From Haplomitrium mnioides (lineage: Eukaryota > Marchantiophyta > Haplomitriopsida > Calobryales): 30,061 nt of DNA. Under the pieces are notes generated by a model. That model was not told where the DNA came from. It saw only the letters and a list, made by a program, of their open reading frames with translations, and ran no database searches. Location of the stretch: NCBI GenBank assembly GCA_049999725.1, contig JBNGIS010009079.1, forward strand, positions 1 through 30,061, written 5' to 3'. Made by a program: the position numbers and the translations under genes. This document shows positions 9,057-19,099 of the stretch, piece by piece (position 1 is the first letter of the stretch; every line of letters begins with the position of its first letter).

Positions 9057-10090
9057 ATTGTGGTGCCTCTCTTGTCTTGGTGATGGTTCAGATCCATAGT
9101 TTCCTCAAGTACTTGAGCTCACTTCCTTTCATGAGCCAATATATCCACTTTTCGATCTGTTAAACTCCCTCCCACCTCAAAGTGGGGAACTTTTTCAACG
9201 TCGATTGAGGCAACAACCTTCTTTTGAGCTTGATTAACACCTCCTTGTCCACCATTTCCATTAGCATCATTCTCTTGATTTGGGCAATTTTTGATGAAGT
9301 GCGCTCTTCCACATCCAAAACATGTGATATTTTTTTACATTTTGTTGTCACATTAGCCTCATTCTATTAGGTCTAGGCCAATTTTCAGGCCTTCTCTCCA
9401 AATTCTACACAGGATTCAAACTCAACTTTTCTAAACGTTTAGTCAAAGTTAACACCCCATTCATGGGTGGAGTTGGAGTTTATAGCGGAGGAGCCATTAT
9501 TTCCACTATGGGTTGCACAATCACTGGTAGCACAACAACCTTCTCTTCTTGCTTATTTGCCAAGCTCTCTTCCATCTTTAAAGCAATTTGTAAAGGCTCC
9601 ACTCAGGTAATTGGCTTTTCGTATTTGTCTTTTGCTCAAATTTCATGTTTCAACCCCAAAATAAAATGCTTTGCAAACATTGTTGTAATTCAAACCATAA
9701 GATAATTCACATCCTCACAACTCTTTCTCATCACATTTCGAAATTGAGTCTCTAAATGGTCTACTCTCTTAGCATATGTATGCACTTTTTCACTCTCCCC
9801 TTGCTTCAAGTGCATTACCTCTTGAACAAGTTTCTCATAGCTCTCAGTTGGGAGAAATTCCTCCACTAAAGCTTTTGTCAAACTTGCCTATAACTCTAGA
9901 ATTTCTCTTTTTTTTTCTCTTTGTACCATCTATGAGCCTTACATTCGAGAAATTTAAGTAACAACGCCAACCAATCATCTGGCTACTTCTCATCATTCCA
10001 ATGCAAGCACACTTGAAATCTTGTCGATAATTCTTCTTATTTTTATCTTCTTTGCGATAAAGGATCGGAATTGTACCCATGTTGATTGGA
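9057..10090 (-). pseudogene. gag: element A gag
   Basis: Structural capsid/nucleocapsid protein, broken into several frames. Near 10080 it reads MGTIPILYRKEDKN and RQDFKCACIG, matching the gag start in B (IFYSKEDENVESYLQDFK). 9881-9690 reads EFLPTESYEKLVQEVMHLKQ and ETQFRNVMRK, the retrotransposon gag core. A zinc knuckle CFGCGRAHFIKNC lies at 9284-9322 (CX2CX3HX4C, one residue shorter than the canonical spacing). The following linker has one 78-bp unit (9159-9236) that is triplicated in B. Confidence 0.82.
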
Positions 10091-10149
10091 TAGTTTGTTT
10101 CTCGATTGCTTTCTCTTTCCTACCACATCTACTACAAGACAAAAATATG

Positions 10150-10576
10150 TACCTCACCAACAGCTTGGGTTAGATTCAAGAAAACAAATGGATTTGTATC
10201 TGCCAAAATTTTCTCCATTCATTCCACTCTAAATTGTTCCACCAATCTTTAGCGCATATGTATTTTGGTCACAATAAACACTCGTACTACAATGGTCATT
10301 TCTTAATTATTTATTGAGACCATTGAGAATTATCACCTTGATTTGTTGAAATGCTCATTTATACTCCAAGGTCCAAACCTATTCTGTTAGAGTGTATAAT
10401 TGTTGATACAATGGTGTTGCCAAATAAGTAAAGTTACTTATCAAAAACATGTAGTAGCTCATTGAATTGATGAATCCCTTCAACTTAATGTTGTTGCGTG
10501 GTGGCGGTGAGCTATTGATCCTCTTTACAATTGCAAAAATTCTTGGCCACTTTTCTATCATATCCTTGCTTGACAT
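10150..10576 (-). pseudogene. RT/RNase H-like fragment in the leader of element A
   Basis: Between the PBS and gag, a 65-codon open frame (10576-10379) contains VKRINSSPPPRNNIKLKGF, then INSMSYYMFLISNFTYLATP and LYQQL. This matches the end of Ty3 RT (the VxAIxxxPxPxNxxELxSFxGxxNYYxxFIxNFSxLAxPLYxLL pattern). After one stop the same frame reads VWTLEYK, a stop, then AFQQIKVIIL, matching the RNase H start (xWTxExxxAFxxIKxxL). An ORF of the same length and pattern sits at the same place in element B (19022-18825). A's own RT reads differently here, so this is not a recent local copy. Confidence 0.72.
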
Positions 10577-10630
10577 TCAACACAATGACAATGAAACCCA
10601 ATCGCCAACTTCTTTCCTTCTCATTCATGA

Positions 10631-10649
10631 GGTCTTGGCAATAGAACCA
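10631..10649 (-). promoter_or_regulatory. element A primer-binding site, decayed tRNA-Asp type
   Basis: On the minus strand, next to the LTR edge, the sequence is TGGTTCTATTGCCAAGACC. Athila/Tat elements use TGGCGCCGTTGCCGGGGA; the differences are mostly at CpG positions, as expected from methylation decay. Element B has TGGTTTCATTGCTCAGACC at 19075-19093. Assignment is by resemblance and position. Confidence 0.65.
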
Positions 10650-10652
10650 AAA

Positions 10653-11525
10653 TGTGATGTTAGAGGCTTTGCCAATTTCTCCTCATGTGACTGTGATGTT
10701 GAGTGCAAATTGAGTGTGAGAGGTGGGTTGAAAAGTGGTTGCAATCATCAAGACCCAACAAATTCTACAAAGTCTACCAAGTGTAAGTCCTCAATGCAAA
10801 ATATATTGGAAATTCTCCACTCTTTACTCCAAATGTTCTTACACAAAACACTCTTGCTCTCACCTATCTAACTCTCAACACACTCTTCACTTTTGGATAA
10901 AAAACACTTCTCAAGTGCTTGCCTTCCAATAAGTCTTCAAAGTAGCTCCTCCAAGAGCTCCTCCAAGTGCTTCTCCAAATGTCTCTTATAACTCCAAATC
11001 TCAAGTCTAAAATAAAAACCAAGTCCATCTTATCTCTTCTCTTCCTCCTATTATACTAATGTAGGAGCAAAACTAAAGAATCTGTCACCATAGGTAAAGA
11101 ATTCAAGGTGATTATCTCTCCAATTATTTAAATCCTAAAAGTGCTTCTAAAGTATCCCCACCTTTCGTTTTCTTCTTTAAGAAGAAGCTTCTTATTTGGA
11201 GCTTCTCTTGTCAAAGAATCCCAACAATTGATCTAATACTTTTGTGCCTTGTACTTGTCCCAACAAAAAATTCCTAGGATGATACTTCAAGATTCTCTTA
11301 AGTAATAAGTCAAAGAACAAATTAAATTTTCTTGACTTTTCTTCTCTTTATTTTATTCTAGATAATCTCTGTAAAGTCCTTAATTTTTTCGATCAAATCT
11401 AAATTTCCACTAATAACTTCTAAGTCTTCTCCATACTTCCTCACAATATATCTTATTATATGAAAATTGTCTAAGCATACTAAAATTCTCACAAAGCCAT
11501 CTCATGGCTTCATAGTTTATAGGGG
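10653..11525 (-). repeat. 5' LTR of element A, truncated at its outer end
   Basis: Matches 2687-3780 over its length, with a deletion after the poly-T near 11390 and no match beyond about 11525. The missing outer end would have carried U3. Open frames on either strand (for example 10467-10871) are LTR or leader sequence read by chance. Confidence 0.78.
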
Positions 11526-12200
11526 TGTCGGATCGATTTTGATAAAAGACATCATGTTTTCATGATATGTAGCTAGTCTATGCAAGCATGGCTATTCCTT
11601 TTTGTTTTTATCTAATCTGTAAGTTAATAGAAATTTAAAGCATCTCTCAGCAGATGAGAGATTTATATATCAGTGCTTGTTGCAATATTGTCTTTTTTTT
11701 TTGAAATTTTTTCTTGTAAATGTTTTAAGATTTTGTATCTTAAAGGTCTTCTAAAAATTATAAGAAAACAATAGAATATGGCAAATTAAATTTAACATGT
11801 TTTTTCAATATTCTCTCTAGTCTGCTTGTCTTACTATAAGATAACATTTTTATTTGAACTTTTTTGCCAGATATTGAGCATAAAGGTTTTTTTTTCAAAA
11901 TACAAGAAGTATCTCAATTAAACGAATTTTAGGTTAAGGAAATTTTTTTGATAAAAAAATTCACAACTATCAAAAAACATAATTTCTGAAGTAAAAATTT
12001 GAAAAAAAAAATTCAATGCAAAATCAAACAAGAACTTAATTACTGTAGTAGTTTTTAGTTCAAAGTAGCGACTTTTTAATGGAAGCATCAAAATCAACGA
12101 TATATAGTATGCTTTTGGATCATATGATTGTAGAATAAGATGAGAAGAGATTACATCTTTGAGTTGTTGAAGTAACATATGCTTCTTTGCGGTTTATTGA
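11526..12200. other. AT-rich spacer, nothing recognised
   Basis: About 675 bases, with runs of A and T. No coding similarity, LTR edge or tandem repeat is apparent. The minus-strand frame at 12178-11918 is low-complexity (Phe/Leu/Ile-rich) and is not supported as a gene. Confidence 0.5.
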
Positions 12201-12269
12201 AACTTGGTTTCTTTGCCTAGTAGATCCGTATATAGTGTAGTAATATATGCATAGAAGTATATAAATTGT

Positions 12270-13180
12270 ATATAAAAGCTTGTCAATCTATTGAAGGCTC
12301 TAATGTCTTTTGCATCTCGTGGCAATGACTACTCTACAATAGTCGTAGTTTTCTCTTCCTTTAATTTGATGCCATTCATGAACAACTTATGTTCTAGATA
12401 AGTCACATCTTGCTTCTACAGCTCACATATGGACCCCTTACAATAAAACTTCCAGTTGCGCAACCTTTGCAATACTTTTTTGAGATGATTATAGTGCTTA
12501 ACTTTAGCTTAACTAAAGGTAAGAATATCATCCAAGAACATCAAAATGTCTATATCTTAAGAAAAAGTTGTCTTTGCTACATCATTTGGCTAAATTAAAG
12601 TTAGCCAATAGCTACTTCAAAGATCCAACTTGAAAAAGAATTGTGCATTACTTGGTTGATACAACAAATCATCAATACATTGCAAAAGATAAGCGTTCTT
12701 TATTGTTATCTTATTTGAGCCATGATAATCTATACAAAGACAAAAACCACAGTATTTCTTTAGTACAAAGAATACCAATATTTCTCAAGACAAATTACTA
12801 TGCTGAGTGAAATTCTTAAGAAGATTTATCAAGGTTTTACAAAGCTCTTCAAATTTATGTGGTGATAATTGGTATATAAACTAACTAAAAGAAGTACTTT
12901 CTAATATAACATCAATTGAAAAGGGCATCTCATAAGCCGTTTGGTAAATCGTCTAGAAACACATCCACAAACTCCTTCAAAATATCATCAATTATTGAAG
13001 TATGCACAAAATTTCCTCCCTCTTTAGTCAAGTTCAAGATTGACTTGATCCAAACAACAAAGACATGAAACTATTTTTCCATAGAAGTGACATGCTAAAA
13101 TAATGTGAACATCTTTACCAATGGTGCCAAATGCCTTAAGAAAACTTCTTGCATTGTAAAATGACTTGAATTTGTCGTTT
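12270..13180 (-). pseudogene. element D reverse transcriptase, partial
   Basis: The best part is 12540-12290: MFLDDILTFS, then HLKKVLQRLRNWKFYCKGS, then KQDVTYLEHKLFMNGIKL, with stops between. The catalytic LDD is intact here (about 12522-12541), whereas element C has LDN. Upstream (12960-12700) is more decayed. The remnant stops where RNase H would begin. Confidence 0.8.
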
Positions 13181-13183
13181 TAC

Positions 13184-13489
13184 TCAATTAACTTGAGTGA
13201 ATTGATCTTCAAGCCAAAGTAAGTCTAAAATAATGTCACATTGTACTAGCGCAATCAAAAATTGCATAGAGTCCACACACTCTTTTCCAATCCTTAAAAG
13301 AAATGGCTTTTGAGTGTGGAATACCTCATGTTTTTGGTCATCAACCATACTCACAAAGTTGCTTTTGGTAAGCATAACTTTTTCCATGATTTTTCTAGCA
13401 AAATACAATGACACAAAATTTTTAAAATTCTTGCAATCCACCAACATTCTACAAGAGTGTTCATCAATTATATAGTTGGAATGGAACAA
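13184..13489 (-). pseudogene. element D protease region
   Basis: A 101-codon open stretch reads MLVDCKNFKNFVSLYFARKI, then DDQKHEVFHTQKPFLLRIG and CDIILDLLWLED. It parallels element C (20941-21215: VDCGSFENFMSLHFAKK, then GQKHEVFNSHK, then YDIIFGFCWLED). The D-S/T-G active site of retropepsins is DCG in C and DCK in D. Frame intact over this stretch but flanked by stops. Confidence 0.78.
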
Positions 13490-13499
13490 AGCACTTCAA

Positions 13500-14451
13500 T
13501 TTCTTGTTGATTTTTAAATTCATTGGAAATAAAAAAACTCTCATTAAGTCACTCAACTGGTTTTATTGAGATCTATTATTTTCTTGGTTCTCTTCTTCTA
13601 CTATTGTTGCTTGAGCAAGAGAGTAATGTCAACTTTTATGACGTAGGCAATTTTCAAATCTATGACCCAGTTGTGGAAAATAAATACATCCTTCATTTTG
13701 ATGTAGGTGCTTATGCTCTACATCAATCTCCATAAATACAACCTCATTTGTTGGTATAAAACTGATTTGTACCATTGGTTGAGGATGTGATCTAACTTAT
13801 GTAATAGTAAGTAATAAGACACACACCACTCTGTTATGTATATTGCTTCTTCTAATTGAGGAGGATCTCTAATTGTCACTTCCATTCTTGTGTGAGGCTC
13901 CAATCCATAAACAAAGCAATGTAGTGCTTTTTTTTTTCATATTGCAAATTCGCATGATAGTATTTTGAAATTGAGCAATATAGCTTCTTATTGTACCAAT
14001 TTTGTTCAATTTTATCAAGCAATCTCTCACTATCTTGAAGCATTTAGAACCCTAAATCTTGAAATTATAGCAGTCTTAAACTCATACCAAGAATTAATAA
14101 AAGCAACAAATCTAAGTTGTGCTTGCTCGTTTTGATATCTCTACCAAGTTTTTGCAACTCCTTTTAATTGATTTGTCTCAAATAAAATATGTTGACCATC
14201 TTATTGCATGCTTGTGACTTTGAAGTATTGTTTGAAATTGAACAAGAAATTCTTACTTTTGCTAGGAGTCCTATTCCCATCATATATTTTTGTCTTTGGA
14301 AATCTCTTATGATTATTTTATTTTTGAAAGACGTTCTTTCTCTTGTTTGGATTTGAACTTCTAAAAGGTGAGAAAAATATTCAATTTGTTGTTGCAATGC
14401 TTGAATCACCTCTCCACTTGTTCCTTGATTCTCTATATAACTCACCATCAA
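13500..14451 (-). pseudogene. gag: element D gag
   Basis: Starts near 14451 with YIENQGTSGEVIQALQQQIE and FSHLLEVQIQ, the same N-terminal coiled-coil-like start as element C gag (MENQEVRMQTLQQQIEHL). Further on it reads EVTIRDPPQLEEAIYI (about 13880-13840), matching EVTMRETSQLEEAMHI in C. Multiple frameshifts and stops. Located directly after the PBS. Confidence 0.78.
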
Positions 14452-14458
14452 AAAGAAC

Positions 14459-14474
14459 TATAGCTCTGGCACCA
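14459..14474 (-). promoter_or_regulatory. element D primer-binding site, tRNA-iMet type
   Basis: Minus strand TGGTGCCAGAGCTATA, next to the LTR edge. The usual tRNA-iMet site is TGGTATCAGAGC; 10 of 12 positions match. Element C has TGGTATTAGAGCCA at 19987-20000. Confidence 0.72.
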
Positions 14475-14475
14475 A

Positions 14476-14997
14476 GGTAAAAGAACTAAAAAAAAAACTC
14501 CAAATGAGTAATTACTCAAAGAAAACTCTAATAGAGTTAAAAAATCAAATGCCAACAAAAAAAATCCTACAAAGAGAACATAAGCACAAGCTTAAGCCAA
14601 TTGAGAGAAATTTCAAAATAAAGAGTTGAGCAATGAAGCATTTTTATTTTTATTTGAGAAGAAGGTGTCATCCTACTTCCTATACATACAAGTTATTTCA
14701 CTTTTCAACCCTTAAAGTGACCTTATACCACTTTACTAAAAGTCAATTCATGGTCAAGTAACGTTATATCACTTCACTAAAAGCAATCCTACTTTGGTAG
14801 TCACAACCATTTCCTCTTTAGACCACTTTGCTAAAAGTAATTCTTTTATTCTTTTTATAATGAGTGTTATTGTTATTATCATAAAACCTTCTATTTCTCT
14901 TTAGTTCTACTTCTTCTACGTGTTGGTAGTTAGTACCATTACTTCACTCTTCTATATTTTCAAATAAATAGCACAACCTCATGCTTAGACTATTACA
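14476..14997 (-). repeat. 5' LTR of element D (522 bp)
   Basis: On the minus strand it starts TGTAATAG (from 14997) followed by GAGGTTGTGCTATTTA, matching the element C LTR start (TGTAGTAG then AAGGTTGTGTTATTTA). It ends at 14476 beside the PBS. It is about 108 bp longer than C's LTR. Three copies of a motif like CACTTTACTAAAAGT occur at about 14731, 14771 and 14819 on the plus strand. Confidence 0.82.
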
Positions 14998-15089
14998 TAT
15001 GGAATGCGTGTGGATCTTTTTTTCTAATGGACTAGGGAGTTCCAAAGAAAGAACATCATTTTATGGATAGTGATCTTGCTAGATATAGA

Positions 15090-15135
15090 AATGTTGTAGG
15101 TTACATGAACTCCATGATGTTGAGAGCACATTTAA

Positions 15136-15170
<35 letters not shown>

Positions 15171-16515
15171 NNNNNNNNNNNNNNNNNNNNNNNNNNNNNN
15201 NNNNNNNNNNNNNNNNNNNNNNNNNNNNNNNNNNNNNNNNNNNNNNNNNNNNNNNNNNNNNNNNNNNNNNGTACGATTTCACACATCAAAACCCAAAAAC
15301 TCCTATAGAATATACATAAGAAAAATACTCAAAACAAAATCTCTTCCACAATGTCAAACTCTTTACTTCAAAAATTTCTCAACACTCTCATCCTCTCACC
15401 CTTTCTCACTCTTAACAAACTCCTCACTCTTTTGGAAACCTCTTCTTATGCGTTTGTCCTCCAATGAGTCTTCTTAGTAGCTCCTCCAAGAGCTCCTTCA
15501 AGTGCTTCTCCAATGGTCTTTCCAAGAATTAGCTCCCCAAGTATGAAAATAAAAGTCTATGCTCAAGCCTCCTCCAACCTTTTTACTCTCTCTTCTCCTT
15601 CTTTATATACTTGTCTAGCCAATTACTACTAATAAAACCTAAAGATTATCTTACCTTGGGTAAAAAATAGCTTTTCAATTTTAAAATTTAAAGTATCTCC
15701 CAAAGTATCTACTAAATTATCTTTTCTTTTTCTCGATAAGCTTCTTATTTGAAGCTTTTTTCAAAAGTATTTCTAAAATAACTTATCTTTTTCTTATTTT
15801 TTTCTAGAAGAAACTTTTTGTTTGGAGCTTTCATTGAGCAAACATATGACCTAGTCAGCAATTCCCTTTTATTTCTGCCTAAATACAAATTTTACTTTCA
15901 TATTTTGAGATTCCCTCAAAGAGCAAGTCAAAGATTAAAGTAGTTTTTTTTTTTTTTTTTTTTTTTACTTTTCTTCTTTTTAGTAACTTCTAGAAGAATC
16001 TCTCAAAATCCTTGATACTTACTCACATCACATTTACTATACCTTGTTGGAAAGCTTATGAAATAGGCTTTTGATCTATATAATAATACTTGCATTTTAT
16101 ATTATCTACATAGTCTCTATTTGGACTTTTCTATAGAGTCTCATTTTACCTTCGACCAATTATAACTCTTAGTTTACAATAGATTTTTCATTTGTGTAAA
16201 GTTTCACTTATACATTTGACATATGTTATTTGCCTATGAAATATCAACTCCAAAACACATCTAGTAAGAACATAATTTACTATACACATATTTTGCTCAA
16301 AAATAAAAAAACCCAAATTTTCTTTGATGACCTCCAAATCATCTCTATCCTTCATCCCAACATCACAAACATTGTGCCATTAGTTCCAACCCATAAAAGT
16401 AGCCACATATCCACCTCATGCTTTCACATTTTATCCCTTCCTAAGGTTTCACTCTGCTCTGAGAGTGACGGCTTCTTTACGTGCATAAAAAAATTGTCTT
16501 TCACACTATTATAGC
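15090..16515 (-). repeat. 3' LTR of element B, with GA microsatellite and assembly gap
   Basis: Matches 19100-19480 from GTAGGTT and GATGTTGAG through GCTCAAGCCTC, then continues with similarity to A's LTR (CACATTTTA, TAAGGTTT). At 15138-15170 a GA run replaces a short GAGAGAGG in the partner LTR, followed by 100 N (15171-15270). A run of about 25 T lies near 15942-15966. The right edge is approximate. Confidence 0.75.
15138..15270. repeat. GA microsatellite abutting a 100-base N gap
   Basis: About 33 bases of GA dinucleotide are visible, and then exactly 100 N, the usual placeholder for a gap of unknown size. The true repeat length is not known. Open frames crossing the gap are artefacts. 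Confidence 0.95.
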
Positions 16516-16664
16516 ACCTTCATGTTAATAAAAAAAATAAGATGTAGCCTAAAAATATACATTTTCACAAAAATACCTTGTAGATATTCTTGTGATTCTT
16601 TTTGTAGCACCTCATCATCATCCACAATCAAATACTCGAGATTCTTTTCCATGCATCCTTGGTC

Positions 16665-17377
16665 TTACAGTATACATATCATTGGCAAGTCTAATTCCTC
16701 ATTAGATAAATCTTCCATATTCGTATCAACTTCAGAAATTTCTTTATCATACTCATCTGTTGCAAGATACTCTATGGTTTCTCTTCTCGAGTTATTGGTC
16801 TCATCTCCACAGCCATCTACCAATACTCTCACTCTATGACCTTTGGGCCCAACCATAACACACTTCTTTAAGAACTTGAAATTCCAATGAAATCGTAGCA
16901 CCTATTATCAAAATCGGTACCTTCTCAATTACTTTAAGGCGGGCACAATTATGACTTGTTTTCCATAGCAATCGTAAACCCCAATGGTCTTCTAAGCTTC
17001 ATTTCTATCTTCTTCATCAAGTTTTTGGACATCGCATTGACTTTCAAACCTCCATCTAACAACACATTTGGAACTACATACCCCTTGCACATATCATCAA
17101 TTTTTGGAGCTCTTGCACATACCTCCATGTCCATTGTCTTCATGTAGCAATTGTTGGTTGATACATTCTACTTCTTTATATGTTGTTTGGTGCTCAATCT
17201 TCCACGTAGCTCCTTTTGTAAGGTAGAATTCAATTTTACCAATTGTCCCACCATGGTATTGTCTTGCAAGCTTCTAATATCTTCCACAAAGTTGTATTTC
17301 TTTTGATGTTTTGATATGGAGAAGTCTTCCATCCTCAATCTCCTTCTTGGTTTGCTTGGTTTCTTGGTCATATCCAC
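16665..17377 (-). pseudogene. element B protease and linker
   Basis: 17377-17168 reads MDMTKKPSKPRRRLRMEDFS, then VGQLVKLNSTLQKELRG. 17143-16949 reads MCKGYVVPNVLLDGG, then VNAMSKNLMKKIEMKL and LGFTIAMENKS, with the catalytic-type Asp retained in LLDGG. 16901-16665 reads GPKGHRVRVLVDGCGDET and an acidic linker, as in A. The stretch between PR N-terminus and linker that holds LLGRP in A is missing, so the protease is internally deleted as well. Confidence 0.82.
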
Positions 17378-17480
17378 ATTATAACTCCTCTATTAACTTG
17401 GTGTTGGTTTGGATCCCATCATCTCCTTGACTACCCTAGCTTATTTGCTCTAATGAGCCAACAAATCCACTCTTTGATAT

Positions 17481-17714
17481 GTTGAACTCCCTCCTACTTC
17501 ACCATTAGGAGTTGTTTCAACGTCAATTGAGGCAACGAGCTTCTCTTGAGCTTGATCAGTTGAACTCCCTCTTATGTCACCATGAGGAACCTTTTCAACA
17601 TCAATCAAGGTGATGATCATCTTTTGTGCTTGATTCATTTAACTCCCTCCCACCTCAATGTGGGGAACCTTTTCAACATCCATGGAGGCAATGACCTTCT
17701 TTTGAGCTTGAGCT
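17481..17714 (-). repeat. three 78-bp in-frame tandem units in element B gag-PR linker
   Basis: Units begin at 17481, 17559 and 17637 on the plus strand (GTTGAACTCC, GTTGAACTCC, ATTTAACTCC), an exact 78-bp period, or 26 codons. On the minus strand each reads roughly QAQxKxxxxIDVExxPxGE, then xGGSST. Element A has a single unit at 9159-9236. Confidence 0.88.
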
Positions 17715-18580
17715 GCACCTTCACATATATGTACCATTCACTCGATTTAGGCAGTTTATCATGAAATGTTCCCCTCCACATCCAAAACATGTTATGCTCT
17801 CAAAATTCCCTTGTCACATTGGCTCTTTTCCATTTGGTCCAAGCCAATTTTCAAGCCTTCTCTCCAAAGCCTCTATAAGATTCAAATTTAACTTCTCCAA
17901 CCATTCAGTTAGTATTAGAGCATCACTCATGGCTGGATTTGGAGTTTGTAGCGGAGGAGCTATTCTCATTGTTATTTATTATGCACTCTCTTGTGGCACT
18001 GGTACCACGACAATCTTCTCCTCTCACTTATCCTCTAAACTTTCCTTTATCCTAAATGCCATGTGCAGTGACTCCACTCGCGTAGTTGGTCTCTTATATT
18101 TGACCTTTGCTTCACGAGTTTTAACCCTAAAATGAAGTGCTTTACCAATAGTGTTGTAATTCCCAGTATTAGAGAGCCCACATCTTCTCCACTCTTTCTC
18201 AACGCACTTTGAAACATGGTTTCTAAGAGGTCTACTCCCTCGGCATATGTACATACATTTTCACTCTCCCATTGTTTTAAGTGCACTACCTCTTGAAGAA
18301 GACTCTCATAACTCTTTGTTGAATAAAACTCTTTTATCAAGCCCTTTGTCAAGATCGTCCATAACTTAATGGTTTCACCTTTTTTGCTCGTTGTACAATC
18401 AAAGAGCTTCTTTTCCAAAAATTTGGGTAGCAATGCTAACCAATTGTTAGGTCGTTTCTCACAGTTCTCAATGCAAACTTGTTTGAAGTCTTGTAAGTAA
18501 CTCTCTACGTTCTCATCCTCTTTGCTATAAAAGATTGTAATCTTTCTCATTTTGAATTGATAACATGCTCTTTCACTCGA
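17715..18580 (-). pseudogene. gag: element B gag
   Basis: The long open frame ending at 18047 holds MRKITIFYSKEDENVESYLQ, then RPNNWLALLPKFLEKKLFD, then EFYSTKSYESLLQEVVHLKQ and LETMFQSALRKSGEDV. This is the best-preserved gag of this family in the window. The open frame extends to 18658, but the part above about 18550 is leader, since similarity to A's gag begins at MRKITIFY. A zinc knuckle CFGCGGEHFMINC is at 17751-17789, again CX2CX3HX4C. Frameshifts separate the core from the knuckle. Confidence 0.85.
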
Positions 18581-18824
18581 GTTCTCCTTTCCACCACACC
18601 TACTACAACAAAAAAATATATACCTCACAAATGGCTTAAAATAGAATAGGAAAAACAAATGGGTTGGGATCCACCAAAATTTTCTCCATCTTTTCTACTC
18701 TAAAGTTTTCAGCCAATCATTGGCACATATAGATTTTAGCCACAATAAATATATGTACTACGATGCCTTTAAGAACTCTCTCCTTGATACGACATAATGA
18801 TAGTTCATGGTCTAATCTCTATAC

Positions 18825-19022
18825 CTACTCTTTTAAGAAGTACAAACGTTGATACAATAGTATGGCCAAAGAGGTAAAGTTGTTTATCAAGAACAAGTAG
18901 TAGCTCACCAAGTTGATGAACCATTTCAACTCGATGTTGTTGTGAGGTGGCGATGCATTGTCGATTCTTCTCACAATCTCATAAATCTGTAGCCATCTTT
19001 TTGTCATGTCTTCACTTGACAT
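18825..19022 (-). pseudogene. RT-like fragment in the leader of element B
   Basis: A 65-codon open frame reading MSSEDMTKRWLQIYEIVRRI, then SPPHNNIELKWFINLVSYY and LFLINNFTSLAILLYQRL. It has the same length and start as the leader ORF of element A and the same match to the end of Ty3 RT. In A the similarity continues into an RNase H start after the stop; in B that continuation is not clear. Confidence 0.72.
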
Positions 19023-19074
19023 TCAAAACTCAAGCTTGTTCAACACCTTCTTTCTAAGACTCTCTCATTGATGA

Positions 19075-19093
19075 GGTCTGAGCAATGAAACCA
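19075..19093 (-). promoter_or_regulatory. element B primer-binding site, decayed tRNA-Asp type
   Basis: Minus strand TGGTTTCATTGCTCAGACC next to the LTR edge at about 19100. Same position and pattern as in element A. Confidence 0.62.
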
Positions 19094-19099
19094 AAAATC

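Larger units (their letters stand above)
2687..11525 (-). mobile_element. element A: old Ty3/gypsy (Athila/Tat-like) retrotransposon
   Basis: Reading the minus strand from high to low coordinates gives 5' LTR, PBS, leader, gag, protease (split by an insertion), RT, RNase H, integrase and 3' LTR. The LTR copies at 2687-3855 and 10653-11525 share long runs, for example the segment ending TTCTCCACTCTTTACTCC and the block AGCTCCTCCAAGAGCTCC, but differ heavily with indels, so the insertion is old. The PBS resembles a decayed tRNA-Asp site, as in Athila/Tat. All domains carry stops and frameshifts. The outer part of the 5' LTR, expected to hold the promoter, is missing. Confidence 0.88.
12200..14997 (-). 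mobile_element. element D: 5' part of a chromovirus (same family as element C)
   Basis: The minus strand reads LTR, PBS, gag, protease and about half of RT. Nucleotide and protein matches to element C are clear throughout, for example LQQQIE...HLLE in gag, RIGKE in protease and RNWKFYCK in RT. Similarity to C ends near 12270, just past the RT (the point corresponding to about 22240 in C); RNase H, integrase, chromodomain and 3' LTR are absent. It is a truncated relic. Confidence 0.85.

Noticed and set aside
11918-12178. 86-codon minus-strand ORF
   Set aside because: AT-rich and Phe/Leu-rich, with no similarity to the element D domains that should be nearby.
15079-15319. ORFs with SLSLSL or REREREREs and many X
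   Set aside because: Translations of a GA microsatellite and a gap.
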